A stretch of 35,540 nucleotides of DNA from JAOUEA01 sp035550775 (GTDB lineage: Bacteria > Actinomycetota > UBA4738 > HRBIN12): the NCBI GenBank assembly GCA_035550775.1, contig DASZOO010000053.1, forward strand, positions 1 through 35,540, read 5' to 3'. Position numbers and translations under genes: made by a program. Positions 1 to 7,942 of the stretch are shown here, piece by piece. The notes beneath the pieces were generated by a model. It made no database searches. It saw only the letters and a program-made list of their open reading frames with translations, and was not told the origin of the DNA. How positions within the stretch are numbered: the stretch's first letter is position 1; each line of letters begins with the position of its first letter.

Positions 1-348
1 GGTGGAGGTGGCGGGATTCGAACCCGCGTCTCTCGGCGACCACTCGGGACTTCTCCGGGCGCAGCCTGGTGGTGAGATCTCGCCTCGGGGCTCCCACCGG
101 CGGAGTTCCCTTCGGCCAGCCTCGGTGCGATGTCCCCCGCCGGCCCCGAGGCCGAACCGGCGGAGTGAGTCTGCTCACGACGCCCATCCCCCGGTCGCAG
201 ACGTCCCGGGGGGGACGGCTACCGCTTAGGCAGCGAGCGCGTACTCTTCGTTGGCGCTTGTGTGTTGTCCGGCGTTTAACGTGACATCCGGGATCACGGC
301 CCGCTTCCCCCGAGCGATGAACGCCCAGATCGAAGCCAGTACACCCCC
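1..348 (-). ncRNA. ssrA: tmRNA (transfer-messenger RNA)
   Basis: This is the RNA that rescues stalled ribosomes with SmpB. The 3' end, read on the minus strand, has a T arm (GCGGG TTCGAAT CCCGC), then CACCTCC, A and CC; the final A of CCA lies just outside the window. The 5' end at 348 reads GGGGGTG and pairs with the CACCTCC strand with one G-U pair, followed by a typical tmRNA start (TACTGGCTTCGA). The tag frame runs from about 273 to a TAA at 226-228 and encodes AGQHTSANEEYALAA, ending in the classic ALAA degradation signal. The resume codon is taken as GCC at 271-273 by analogy with tags that begin AG. About 349 nt is a normal length. smpB lies 2.9 kb upstream on the same strand. Confidence 0.95.
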
Positions 349-367
349 GTATTCGGTTGTCCTCACG

Positions 368-373
368 AGTATA
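368..373 (-). promoter_or_regulatory. Candidate -10 of ssrA
   Basis: TATACT on the minus strand is a near-perfect -10 hexamer, ending 19 nt before the mature 5' end of the tmRNA at 348. Transcription would start near 361 and leave a leader of roughly 12 nt for RNase P to remove, as is usual for tmRNA. No convincing -35 is seen. The element lies in the short gap between the decarboxylase stop (407) and the tmRNA. Confidence 0.55.
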
Positions 374-406
374 CGGCCGCGGGGCGTCGAGCCTGAAGCC
401 GCACGG

Positions 407-1840
407 TCAGGCGTCCGCCAACAGCCGCGCCCCGACCTCTCGCGTGACGTCGACGAGCAGATCGACGTCGCTCTCACGGATGCGCCAGTTCGTGATCGCG
501 GGCCGCAGGGCCACCCGCCCGCCGAAGTCGGTGGTGCCGAACACCACCCGCCCGTCCTCGACCACCGCCTCGCCGAGGCGCCGGTTCAGGTCGTCGAGGT
601 GTTCCTCGGCCACACCGTCTGGGTGATAGCGGAAGCACACGATGTTCAACGGCACGTCGGCGAGCCGCTCGAGATCCCCTTCGTCGTCGACCCGGGCCGC
701 CAGGCGCTGTGCGAGGTCGAGGTGGCGCTCGACGATCGCTCGGTACCCCTCGCGGCCGTACGCGCGCAGGGTCGCCCAGACGGGGAACGAGCGAGCACGT
801 CGCGACATCTCGGGGCCGAGGTATCCCCAGTTGGGCCGCGGGTCGTCGACGTCGGGCAGGTACGCCGCGCCGCTGCCGAACACCGCCGGCTGCAGCGACG
901 GATCGCGCACGAACGCGAAGCCCGACTCGTACGGCACGTTCAGCCACTTGTGGCCGTCGGCGATCGCCGAGTCGGCGCGCTCGAGCCCGCTCAGCAGGTG
1001 TCGGGTGCGATCGGACACGGCCGCGAACAGTCCGAACGCGCCGTCGACGTGGAGCCACGCGCCGTGGCGCTCGGCCAGGTCGGCCATGGCGTCGATCGGA
1101 TCGAAGTCGCCCGCGTTGACCTCGCCGGCGCTCGCGATCAGCACCGCGGGGGCGCCGCCCAGCCCGGCGAGCTCTCGATCGAGCTCGTCGACGTCCAGCC
1201 GCCCGATCGCATCGCGGGCGAGCTTGCGCACGCTCGATCGCCCGAGGCCGAGCATCGCTAGGGCCTTCACGTCGCTGGCGTGCACGTACCCCGATCCGAA
1301 CACGGACATCGAGGGAAGGCCCGCGGTGCCGTGCTCGTCGATGTCGACGCCGTGCTGCAGCCCCCACCAGCGCCGGGCGCAGGCGAGCGCGGTGAAGTTC
1401 GCCATCGTGGCGCCGGTGGTGAGCACCCCGCCCCAGGTCGCCGGCAGCCCGAAGAGCTCCCGGAGCCACCGAAGCACGACCGACTCCAGCTGGGCGGCGA
1501 GCGGCGAGGCGACCCATGCCCCCGGGTTCTGGTCGAGGACGGTCGTGAGCCAGTCGGCGCCGAGCGCGGCGGGCGTCGTACCGCCCGTGATGAAGTGGAA
1601 CCAGCGGGGCCCCGAGGTTCGCAGGGTCCCCTCGAGCCCTCCGAGCAGCTCCCGCAACGCCTCCTCGGCGCCCTCGCCTCGCTCGGGCAGCGGGGCGTCG
1701 AACGCCGCCGCGACCGTCTCCGCCGTCGCCCCGCGGACCGGCCCGTCGTCGAGAGCCGCCAGGTACTGGGCGCCTTCCTTCGCGAGCAGCGCGATCACGG
1801 GATCGATCTCGTCGGCCCGAGGTGCGCTCGGCTCGTCCAT
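407..1840 (-). CDS. PLP-dependent aromatic-L-amino-acid decarboxylase family protein
   Basis: 477 aa, group II pyridoxal-phosphate decarboxylase fold. The protein shows the GGVLTTGATMAN phosphate-binding segment, the HVDGAFG region with the cofactor-contacting Asp, and the PLP lysine in DGHKWLNVPYESG. The family removes the alpha-carboxyl of aromatic or acidic amino acids in the cytosol. The substrate cannot be told from sequence alone, and some members are lyases or aldehyde synthases instead. The ATG at 1840 is chosen because a TACCAT -10 lies 6 nt upstream and the frame further upstream lies in another gene. The gene and the following MFS transporter sit between smpB and ssrA, which are usually close neighbours in Actinobacteria, so the pair may be an insertion. 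An amine-export role for the neighbour is speculation. Confidence 0.85.
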   Translation of the reverse strand: MDEPSAPRADEIDPVIALLAKEGAQYLAALDDGPVRGATAETVAAAFDAPLPERGEGAEEALRELLGGLEGTLRTSGPRWFHFITGGTTPAALGADWLTTVLDQNPGAWVASPLAAQLESVVLRWLRELFGLPATWGGVLTTGATMANFTALACARRWWGLQHGVDIDEHGTAGLPSMSVFGSGYVHASDVKALAMLGLGRSSVRKLARDAIGRLDVDELDRELAGLGGAPAVLIASAGEVNAGDFDPIDAMADLAERHGAWLHVDGAFGLFAAVSDRTRHLLSGLERADSAIADGHKWLNVPYESGFAFVRDPSLQPAVFGSGAAYLPDVDDPRPNWGYLGPEMSRRARSFPVWATLRAYGREGYRAIVERHLDLAQRLAARVDDEGDLERLADVPLNIVCFRYHPDGVAEEHLDDLNRRLGEAVVEDGRVVFGTTDFGGRVALRPAITNWRIRESDVDLLVDVTREVGARLLADA

Positions 1841-1846
1841 GCGCCG

Positions 1847-1852
1847 ATGGTA
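1847..1852 (-). promoter_or_regulatory. Leaderless-type -10 of the decarboxylase
   Basis: TACCAT on the minus strand, with 6 nt between the hexamer and the ATG at 1840. This spacing puts the transcription start at or next to the start codon. No Shine-Dalgarno sequence and no clear -35 are visible. Confidence 0.5.
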
Positions 1853-1878
1853 CGCGTCTTCGAAAGGCCTCGGCCCGC

Positions 1879-3171
1879 TCAGTGCCGTTCTGCCGCGTCG
1901 ACGGCCGAGGCATCGGGTCCGGCGTCGGCCGGAGCGAGGCCCTGCGCCGCATCGGCCGGCGCATGCTCGGCGCGCGACCGCGCGATGAACGGGATCGCGA
2001 TCGCTCCGATCGCTCCCGCGAGCAGGTAGGAAGCCGGATAGCCCCACACGTCGGCGGCCCGCCCGAGGCCGGGCTGCACGACGACGCCGCCGCTGGACGA
2101 CATCAGGGAATCGAACGACAGGATCGTGGCTCGCTGTTTCGACGGGATCAGCGCGTTCAGATAGGCCTGCCGGATCGGCATCGCGGCGGCGAACAGCAGG
2201 CCCCAGACCACGATCAGCGCGAGCACCACCCAGAAGCTCGCGATGAGACCGATCAGCACGATGCACGCGACGCTCGCGCCCTCGGCGACGAGCAGCGCCG
2301 AGGTGCGCAGCCTGAAGAGCCTGCGGATCCTCGCCGTGAGCAGACCCCCGAGCATCTGAGCGCCGGCCACGATCGCGGCCGTCAGCCCCGCGATGCCGTA
2401 CGCGGCCTCGTTGCCGTAGAGCTCCAGCAGGTAGGGCTGCAGCGCGTAGAACACGTAGAACCCGACACCGCCGGTGAACGGCGCCGCCAACATGAGGAAC
2501 CGCACCGGAGGAACCCGCCACCCGTACTCGATCGAGGCCGCCGTGATGGACCTGATCGCGTGCAGCGGACCTCTGGAGCGGTCGGGGGTGAAGCCCACGT
2601 CGTGCATCGTCGCCAGCGCGACCACGAACACGAGGACCAGCACGACCGCCCGGGCGACGAAGGGCACCCCGAGGCTCGTGGCCTGGGCGAGGATGCCGCC
2701 TCCCACCGAGCCGAGGAGCATCGCCACCCCGCCGATCACCTGGCCACGCCCGAGGACCGCTTCGAGCGAACCGCCGTAGGCGGTCGCCTCGAGGGCATCG
2801 ACCAGCCAGGCCTCGACGGCCCCGGAGAAGAACGTGAACCCCAGCCCGAGCAGGGTCGAGACGAGCGCCCACGCCCAGAACTGCGCGTCGACCTGCCACA
2901 GCAGCACGTAGAGCCCGGTCGTCACCGAGAGCGTGAGCGTGCCGAGCAGGAACGAGAGTCGCCGTCCCCAGCCGTCGGCCACCACGCCGGTCGGGACCTC
3001 GAAGACCACCATGCCGGCCGTGAAGAACGCGTTCGCCGCGAACGCCTCGAAGTTCGAGAGCCCCGCGTCGAGCAGGAAGATCGTGTTGATCCCCCAGATC
3101 AGCGATGCGGCGAGCGTCGTCCCTGCCTCGAGGACGTAGTAGGTAGTGAGGATCGATCGTGACGACGGCAT
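1879..3171 (-). CDS. Major facilitator superfamily transporter
   Basis: 430 aa, very hydrophobic, with about 12 predicted membrane helices. After the second helix it carries the MFS motif A-like loop (VVADGWGRRLSFLLG). Helix 1 starts near residue 10, so no N-terminal extension is present. It looks like a DHA1-type drug or metabolite efflux protein; the substrate is unknown. It lies 57 nt after the smpB stop on the same strand and 38 nt before the decarboxylase start. A TACGGT hexamer at 3211-3216 could serve as its own -10 with a short leader. Function beyond 'MFS permease' is not supported by the sequence. Confidence 0.85.
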   Translation of the reverse strand: MPSSRSILTTYYVLEAGTTLAASLIWGINTIFLLDAGLSNFEAFAANAFFTAGMVVFEVPTGVVADGWGRRLSFLLGTLTLSVTTGLYVLLWQVDAQFWAWALVSTLLGLGFTFFSGAVEAWLVDALEATAYGGSLEAVLGRGQVIGGVAMLLGSVGGGILAQATSLGVPFVARAVVLVLVFVVALATMHDVGFTPDRSRGPLHAIRSITAASIEYGWRVPPVRFLMLAAPFTGGVGFYVFYALQPYLLELYGNEAAYGIAGLTAAIVAGAQMLGGLLTARIRRLFRLRTSALLVAEGASVACIVLIGLIASFWVVLALIVVWGLLFAAAMPIRQAYLNALIPSKQRATILSFDSLMSSSGGVVVQPGLGRAADVWGYPASYLLAGAIGAIAIPFIARSRAEHAPADAAQGLAPADAGPDASAVDAAERH

Positions 3172-3228
3172 CAGCGGACGTTCCCCGGCGCGAGTGTCTC
3201 GGGTCCGGCCACCGTACCGCTCTGCCTG

Positions 3229-3702
3229 CTAACGCCGGCGACCCAGCTCCTGGGCGATCTCGCGTTCCTGCTCTCGCTTGGCGATCGACTGACGCTTCTC
3301 GTGCTCACGCTTCCCCCGTGCCACCGCGATCTCGACCTTCGCCATGCCGTGGGCGAAGTACACGCGGAGGGGCACCAGCGCCACCCGTTGCTCCTGCTGC
3401 AGGGCGGCCAGCTCGTCGATCTCACGGCGATGCAGCAGGAGCTTCCTGGGGCGCGTCGGCAGGTGGCGGCGCTTGTCGCCCTGTTCGTACGGCGGCACGT
3501 GCATGCCTTCGAGCCAGACCTCGCCGTCGCGCACCCGAGCGTACGCCTCGGCGAGCGACGCCCGCCCGCCACGCAACGACTTGACCTCGTCGCCCGTCAG
3601 CACGATGCCACACTCGATCGTCTCGAGGATCCGGTAGTCGTGTCGAGCCTTGCGGTTCGACGCCACGGTCTTCTGGCCGGGGTCGCCGCCCTTCGGAGAC
3701 AT
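3229..3702 (-). CDS. smpB: SsrA-binding protein SmpB
   Basis: 157 aa, the normal length for SmpB. It binds the tRNA-like domain of tmRNA and takes the place of the codon-anticodon contact during ribosome rescue. Recognisable segments are VASNRKARHDYRILE at the N-terminus, GIVLTGDEVKSLRGG, the WLEGMHVPPYEQG strand and KRRHLPTRPRKLLLHRREI. The basic C-terminal tail (GKREHEKRQSIAKREQEREIAQ), which enters the mRNA channel, is intact. The ATG at 3702 follows a GAGG-type ribosome site and lies 14 nt after the ftsX stop, so it probably belongs to the ftsE-ftsX-smpB transcript. Its RNA partner ssrA is in the same window. Confidence 0.97.
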   Translation of the reverse strand: MSPKGGDPGQKTVASNRKARHDYRILETIECGIVLTGDEVKSLRGGRASLAEAYARVRDGEVWLEGMHVPPYEQGDKRRHLPTRPRKLLLHRREIDELAALQQEQRVALVPLRVYFAHGMAKVEIAVARGKREHEKRQSIAKREQEREIAQELGRRR

Positions 3703-3716
3703 GACCCGCGCCGACC

Positions 3717-4628
3717 TCAGACGTCGAGGAACCGGCGCATGCCGATCGTGCCGGCGATCACGGCCACCGCCACCGCCGCGATCAGGATCCAGGGCGCGAC
3801 CGCGAGCACGTCGGAGTTGCGGATCAACGGGAAGAACTGCAGCTGGCCCCGGAGCTGGTCGATGAAGAAGACCTTGATCACGAAGAGCGCGGCCAGGGCC
3901 GCGACGGCGCCGATCAGCGACTCCACCAACCCCTCGATCAGGAACGGGACGCGGATGCGCCAGTTCGTCGCCCCCACCAGCCGCATGATGCCGATCTCCT
4001 TGCGACGCGCGAACATGCCCATGCGCAGCGTGTTCGCGACGAGCGCGATCGCCGACGCGAGCATGATCACCGCGATCGACAGCACCCCGATCGAGAGCAC
4101 GCGCGTGATCGCGGTCAAGCGATCGAGCAGATCTCGATAGTCGGAGACGTCGCGCACGCCCGGCTCGGTGCACTGGATCTCCTGGGTCGTGCCGCCGGCC
4201 TCGCACCCGAGGGCGGCGGTGATCTGGTCGAACTGGGACGGATCGGCGAGGTTGATGCGCAGCGACGTCGGGATCGCCTTCTCGCAGTCGACGCCTTCCT
4301 GGAAGACCTCCTGATCCTCGAACAGCCGGTCGAACGCCGCGCAGGTCTCGGCCTTGTCCCAGTATTCGATCGAGCCCACGGCCGGCAGCTCCTGCAGGTT
4401 GGTCTGGATGCGGGTGACGGTCTCGTCCCGAACCGGGTCGGTGAGGTACACCGCCACCTGCACGTTGCCGGTCCACGCCTCGATCACGAGGTTGAACTGC
4501 CGTGCGATCAGCAACGCGAGTCCGAACAGGAACAGCGCGATGAAGGCGGTCGACATCGCCGCGAACGCCACGATGCCGTTGCGTCGCAGTCCGGCGGCGG
4601 TCTCGCGGAGGTAGTACTCCAGCCGCAT
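3717..4628 (-). CDS. ftsX: Cell-division permease FtsX
   Basis: 303 aa. FtsX is the membrane half of the FtsEX complex, which relays cytosolic ATP binding to periplasmic activation of peptidoglycan hydrolases at the septum. The sequence shows a short cytosolic N-terminus (MRLEYYLRETAAGLRRN), TM1 at about residues 20-42, a large extracellular loop to about residue 170, then three more TM segments. The loop contains cysteines (ETCAAF, DCEKA, LGCEAG, IQCTEP) that could form disulfides. The cytosolic loop ARRKEIGIMRLVGATNWRIR is the characteristic FtsE-contact region. Its ATG shares its A with the ftsE TGA, so the two are translationally coupled. Confidence 0.95.
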   Translation of the reverse strand: MRLEYYLRETAAGLRRNGIVAFAAMSTAFIALFLFGLALLIARQFNLVIEAWTGNVQVAVYLTDPVRDETVTRIQTNLQELPAVGSIEYWDKAETCAAFDRLFEDQEVFQEGVDCEKAIPTSLRINLADPSQFDQITAALGCEAGGTTQEIQCTEPGVRDVSDYRDLLDRLTAITRVLSIGVLSIAVIMLASAIALVANTLRMGMFARRKEIGIMRLVGATNWRIRVPFLIEGLVESLIGAVAALAALFVIKVFFIDQLRGQLQFFPLIRNSDVLAVAPWILIAAVAVAVIAGTIGMRRFLDV

Positions 4629-5305
4629 CAGCTGTAAACGCCCCGGGACTGGTCCCGCACCACGTACCCCTCGTCGAGCTCGATCACCCGCTTGCGCATC
4701 GCGTCGACGATCGCCTGGTCGTGGGTGGCCATCACCACGGTCGTGCCGATGCGGTTCACCTTGTCGAGCAGCCGCATGATGTCGACGCTCGTGTTGGGGT
4801 CGAGGTTGCCCGTGGGCTCGTCGGCCAACAACACGAGCGGTCGGTTCACGCACGCACGGGCGATCGACACCCGCTGCTGCTCGCCGCCAGAGAGCTCGTC
4901 GGGGTAGTTGCTGAGCTTGTCGCCGAGCCCCACGTACTCGAGGATCTCCGGCACGCGTTGCCCGATCACGTTCTTGGGCTTGCCGATCACCTCGAGCCCG
5001 AACGCGACGTTCTCGAACACGGTCTTGTCCTGGAGCAGCCGGAAGTCCTGGAAGACCGTGCCGACGTTGCGGCGCAGCTTCGGGATGTCCCAGCTGGACA
5101 TCTTCGCCAGGTTCTTGCCGCCCACGTAGATCTGGCCCTTCGTGACGTCTTCCTCGCGGATCAGCAGGCGGATCATGGTCGACTTGCCGGATCCGGACTG
5201 CCCGACGATGAAGACGAACTCGCCCTTCTCCACCTCGACGTTGACGTCGGTGAGGGCGGTGACTCCGTTCTTGTAGGTCTTCGTGACACGCTGAAGACTG
5301 ATCAT
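4628..5305 (-). CDS. ftsE: Cell-division ATP-binding protein FtsE
   Basis: 225 aa ABC ATPase. Walker A is GQSGSGKST (near residue 38), the Q-loop is in TVFQDFRLL, the signature is LSGGEQQR, Walker B is LLADEPTGNLDP and the switch His is in MATHDQ. The sequence from MISLQRVTKTYKNG and the F-x-L-L segment match FtsE rather than LolD-type ATPases, and the adjacency to ftsX settles it. The ATG at 5305 follows CCTGAGGTCCAG with a GAGG ribosome site. It heads a transcription unit that continues through ftsX and smpB. Confidence 0.96.
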   Translation of the reverse strand: MISLQRVTKTYKNGVTALTDVNVEVEKGEFVFIVGQSGSGKSTMIRLLIREEDVTKGQIYVGGKNLAKMSSWDIPKLRRNVGTVFQDFRLLQDKTVFENVAFGLEVIGKPKNVIGQRVPEILEYVGLGDKLSNYPDELSGGEQQRVSIARACVNRPLVLLADEPTGNLDPNTSVDIMRLLDKVNRIGTTVVMATHDQAIVDAMRKRVIELDEGYVVRDQSRGVYS

Positions 5306-5343
5306 CTGGACCTCAGGGGTGGGGGGAAGCGGGAACGCGGACC

Positions 5344-5349
5344 ACCCTA
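5344..5349 (-). promoter_or_regulatory. Candidate -10 of ftsE-ftsX-smpB
   Basis: TAGGGT on the minus strand, preceded by TGG. It would start transcription near 5337 and leave a leader of about 30 nt carrying the GAGG ribosome site of ftsE, so this would be a leadered promoter. Its -35 region overlaps that of the divergent membrane-protein gene. Confidence 0.4.
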
Positions 5350-5384
5350 CCAGACGTCTTCCGCGCGGCCGGGAGCCGACTCCG

Positions 5385-5390
5385 TAAGCT
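5385..5390 (+). promoter_or_regulatory. Leaderless-type -10 of the YfhO-like gene
   Basis: TAAGCT, with 8 nt to the ATG at 5399. No Shine-Dalgarno sequence precedes the start. The position fits transcription beginning at or near the start codon. Confidence 0.5.
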
Positions 5391-5398
5391 TGGGCGCC

Positions 5399-7942
5399 AT
5401 GGGCGCGACGACCGTGGCAACCCCAGGCCACCGAGCCGACGACCTCGGGGCCCCCCCCGGCCGGGCACGTCGCATCGGCGCCGCCCTGGCCGGCCCGACC
5501 CTGATCGTCGCGGGCGTCCTGTTCGCGCTGCGCGGCTTCGTCTTCGCCGACCGACTGAGCGACGCGCACCCCGACATCCTCTCGTTCTGGCTCCCGCGCT
5601 TCTCCTTCCTCGGACGCTCGATCGCCGCGGGCCACGTGCCCCTGTGGAACCCGTTCGAGATGGCCGGGTACCGGTTCGCGGCCGATCCTCAGGGAGGCTG
5701 GCTCTACCTGGTGCCGATGACGCTGTTCTCGAGGCTCTCCCCCGCGGTCGCGATGCGGGCGTTCATCGTCGCCAACCCCTTGATCGCCGGTCTCGCGCTC
5801 TTCTCGTTCCTGCGCATCGAGCGGCTGTCCCGACTCGCGGCGACGGCGGGCGGACTCTCGCTCGCGATGCTGATGTCGACCTCGGAGATCGCGATCTCGA
5901 TGCCGTTCGCCGGCGCGATGGCATGGACGTGCGTGGCGCTCGCCGGGGCGGCCGGGTACCGGCGAGCCAGGCGCTGGTCGGCCCGGGTCGGATGGATCGC
6001 CCTCGGCGCCCTGGGGTGGTCACAGGTCGCGACCGCCCATCTGAGCCACGGCCTGGTCGTCTGCACGGCGCTCCTGACCGCCTACCTGGTCGCGGGACTC
6101 GTCGCCGATATCTCGGCGCGCGGCGGGGAAGCCGATATCTCGGCGCGAGAGGGTGAAGCCGATGTCTCGGCGCGAGGCAGGGAAGCCGATATCTCGCGTT
6201 GGGCGAGCGCCGGCTCCGCGAGCGCTCGAGCGGCGATCTTCCTCGTCGCGATGCCGCTCCTCTCGCTGGCCGTCCTGCTGCCGCGGGTCGACGCGCTCGA
6301 GGCCTCCAGCCTCGCCACGGGATACGACCGGCTCGGAGACGCGATCGGCGTGCTCGGCGGCAGCGACTCCGGTTCGATCCAGGACAACGGGGTCTGGGCG
6401 GCCTGGCCGTTCGGGTTCGGGGCCACCCCCGGCGCCTACGCGGGGGCGGTGATCCTGCTCGGCGTGCCGCTCGCGCTGCGGACACGGCGCCATCGCGGGC
6501 TGCTGTGGGCGTTCGGCGGCGCCCTCGCCCTCACGTGGCTGTTGATGCTCGACCCCGTCGTCACCTCGCCCGCTGTCCGGGATCTCTTCCTGCGCATCCC
6601 GTTCGGTGACGTGTACCTGCACAACCCCGGCCGCATGCGGTACCTGGCGGTGATCGCCGTGCCCGTCCTGGGCGCGATCGGCCTCCAAGGGCTGCGAGAG
6701 GACCCGCTGGAACCTCGGGCGGCGGCTCGCTGGCTCGCGGCCGGCGCGTTCCTGTGGCTGGGCATGCCGCTGATCGCGTTCGCGTACCCCCTGCGGTTCG
6801 TGGTGCTCGCCCTCGGCCTCGCCGCGGGCGCCTGGGCGCTGTTCCAAGCGACGGCGCGGCGGCGGCCCTGGGCGTGGATCGTCGTCGGCTCGGTGCTCAC
6901 CGTCGAGCTCCTGGTCAGCGCGGTCTACTCCCAGCTCACGCCGCCCGGCGACACGATCCGGCTCAACCTGGAGGCAGGGGTCCACCCCAACCTGATCCCG
7001 CAGCCGCTCCCCCTGCCGCGGGTCGACGCCTCGGCGTTCGTCTCGCCGACCGCGTTCGTGCCTCGCCTGGCGGCGACGCACGACCGCTACCTCACCTGGG
7101 CCCCCCCGGCCTCCTCGTTCGAGAAGGGCTACCTGTTCATGCAGCTCGAACCCGACTGGCCGGCCCTCGCGATGGAGCGCGGCACGCTGTTCGGCGCGCA
7201 CGACACCTTGGGGTACAACCCGGTGCAGCTCCGTCGCTACTGGGACTACATCCGGGTGCGCTCGCCGCTGCCGGTCTTCTACAACGCGTCGGTGATCGAC
7301 GTTCCGACGTTGCGCGACATGCGATTGCTCGGGGCCCGGTACCTGGTGGTGCCGACGGGCATCGAACCACCGCTCGACGGGTCCGTCGTGGCCCGGGCAC
7401 AGGGCTACGATCTGTTCGAGGTCACGGGGTGGCAGCCGCGGGTCTCGGTGGTGCCGAACTTCCGCGTCGTGCCGACCGAGACGGGAGCGCTGCGCACGGT
7501 CCTGCCGTCGTCGTTCGATCCTGCCGCGCTCGCCGTGCTGGAGCGAGATCCGGGCGTCGAGCCCACCCCGGAGGCCGAGGCCGGCGACGCCACCTACCGA
7601 GAGACATCCCCCGAGTCGGTGACGATCGACGTGCGCGCCACCGCCCCATCGATCGTCGTCGTGCGAACCGTCTTCGACGACGGGTGGCAGGCCACGGTCG
7701 ACGGGCAGCCGGCCGAGGTGATCCCGACCGACGGATTCCTGCAAGGGGTGGCGGTGCCCTCGGGCGATCACCAGCTGCGCCTGACCTACCGGGACCCGGC
7801 GGTGAGCGCAGGCGTGCGCGCCGGGATCGTCGGGTGGGGAGCGCTCGCGCTCGCCGCGCTCGTCGCGTCGTTCGTGCAACGACGGCGAGCCCGCACCGTC
7901 AGCTCGAAGCGGCCGCCCGGCGCCGGAGCTCGGATTCGATGA
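5399..7942 (+). CDS. YfhO-like large polytopic membrane protein
   Basis: 847 aa. The N-terminal two thirds is polytopic, with TM1 near residues 27-48 and many further helices to about residue 520. The C-terminal third is a soluble, probably extracellular domain with a beta-rich end (TIDVRATAPSIVVVRTVFDDGWQATVDGQ) followed by a last TM helix and an Arg-rich tail. This layout and the WNP, DPQGGW and FPF-like loop motifs match the YfhO family, GT-C-like proteins associated with glycosylation of cell-wall polymers in Gram-positives. The exact substrate is unknown. An in-frame minisatellite occupies residues 236-267. The 3' end overlaps the convergent prfB by 44 bp. The start is the ATG next to a TANNNT box; the open frame further upstream runs antisense through ftsE and is discarded. 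Confidence 0.8.
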   Translation: MGATTVATPGHRADDLGAPPGRARRIGAALAGPTLIVAGVLFALRGFVFADRLSDAHPDILSFWLPRFSFLGRSIAAGHVPLWNPFEMAGYRFAADPQGGWLYLVPMTLFSRLSPAVAMRAFIVANPLIAGLALFSFLRIERLSRLAATAGGLSLAMLMSTSEIAISMPFAGAMAWTCVALAGAAGYRRARRWSARVGWIALGALGWSQVATAHLSHGLVVCTALLTAYLVAGLVADISARGGEADISAREGEADVSARGREADISRWASAGSASARAAIFLVAMPLLSLAVLLPRVDALEASSLATGYDRLGDAIGVLGGSDSGSIQDNGVWAAWPFGFGATPGAYAGAVILLGVPLALRTRRHRGLLWAFGGALALTWLLMLDPVVTSPAVRDLFLRIPFGDVYLHNPGRMRYLAVIAVPVLGAIGLQGLREDPLEPRAAARWLAAGAFLWLGMPLIAFAYPLRFVVLALGLAAGAWALFQATARRRPWAWIVVGSVLTVELLVSAVYSQLTPPGDTIRLNLEAGVHPNLIPQPLPLPRVDASAFVSPTAFVPRLAATHDRYLTWAPPASSFEKGYLFMQLEPDWPALAMERGTLFGAHDTLGYNPVQLRRYWDYIRVRSPLPVFYNASVIDVPTLRDMRLLGARYLVVPTGIEPPLDGSVVARAQGYDLFEVTGWQPRVSVVPNFRVVPTETGALRTVLPSSFDPAALAVLERDPGVEPTPEAEAGDATYRETSPESVTIDVRATAPSIVVVRTVFDDGWQATVDGQPAEVIPTDGFLQGVAVPSGDHQLRLTYRDPAVSAGVRAGIVGWGALALAALVASFVQRRRARTVSSKRPPGAGARIR
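6104..6198 (+). repeat. 27-bp in-frame minisatellite
   Basis: Three full 27-bp units at 6104-6130, 6131-6157 and 6158-6184, and a 14-base partial fourth at 6185-6198. They encode ADISARGGE, ADISAREGE, ADVSARGRE and ADIS. Each unit begins with GCCGATATCTCGGC, which can fold as a GCCGA/TCGGC hairpin. The array is in frame and sits in a hydrophilic loop between membrane helices, so it is tolerated by the protein. Confidence 0.9.

Noticed and set aside
1..400. An integrated mobile element at the tmRNA gene.
   Set aside because: The tmRNA 3' end is at the window edge, and no integrase, direct repeat or att-like copy can be seen on the available side.
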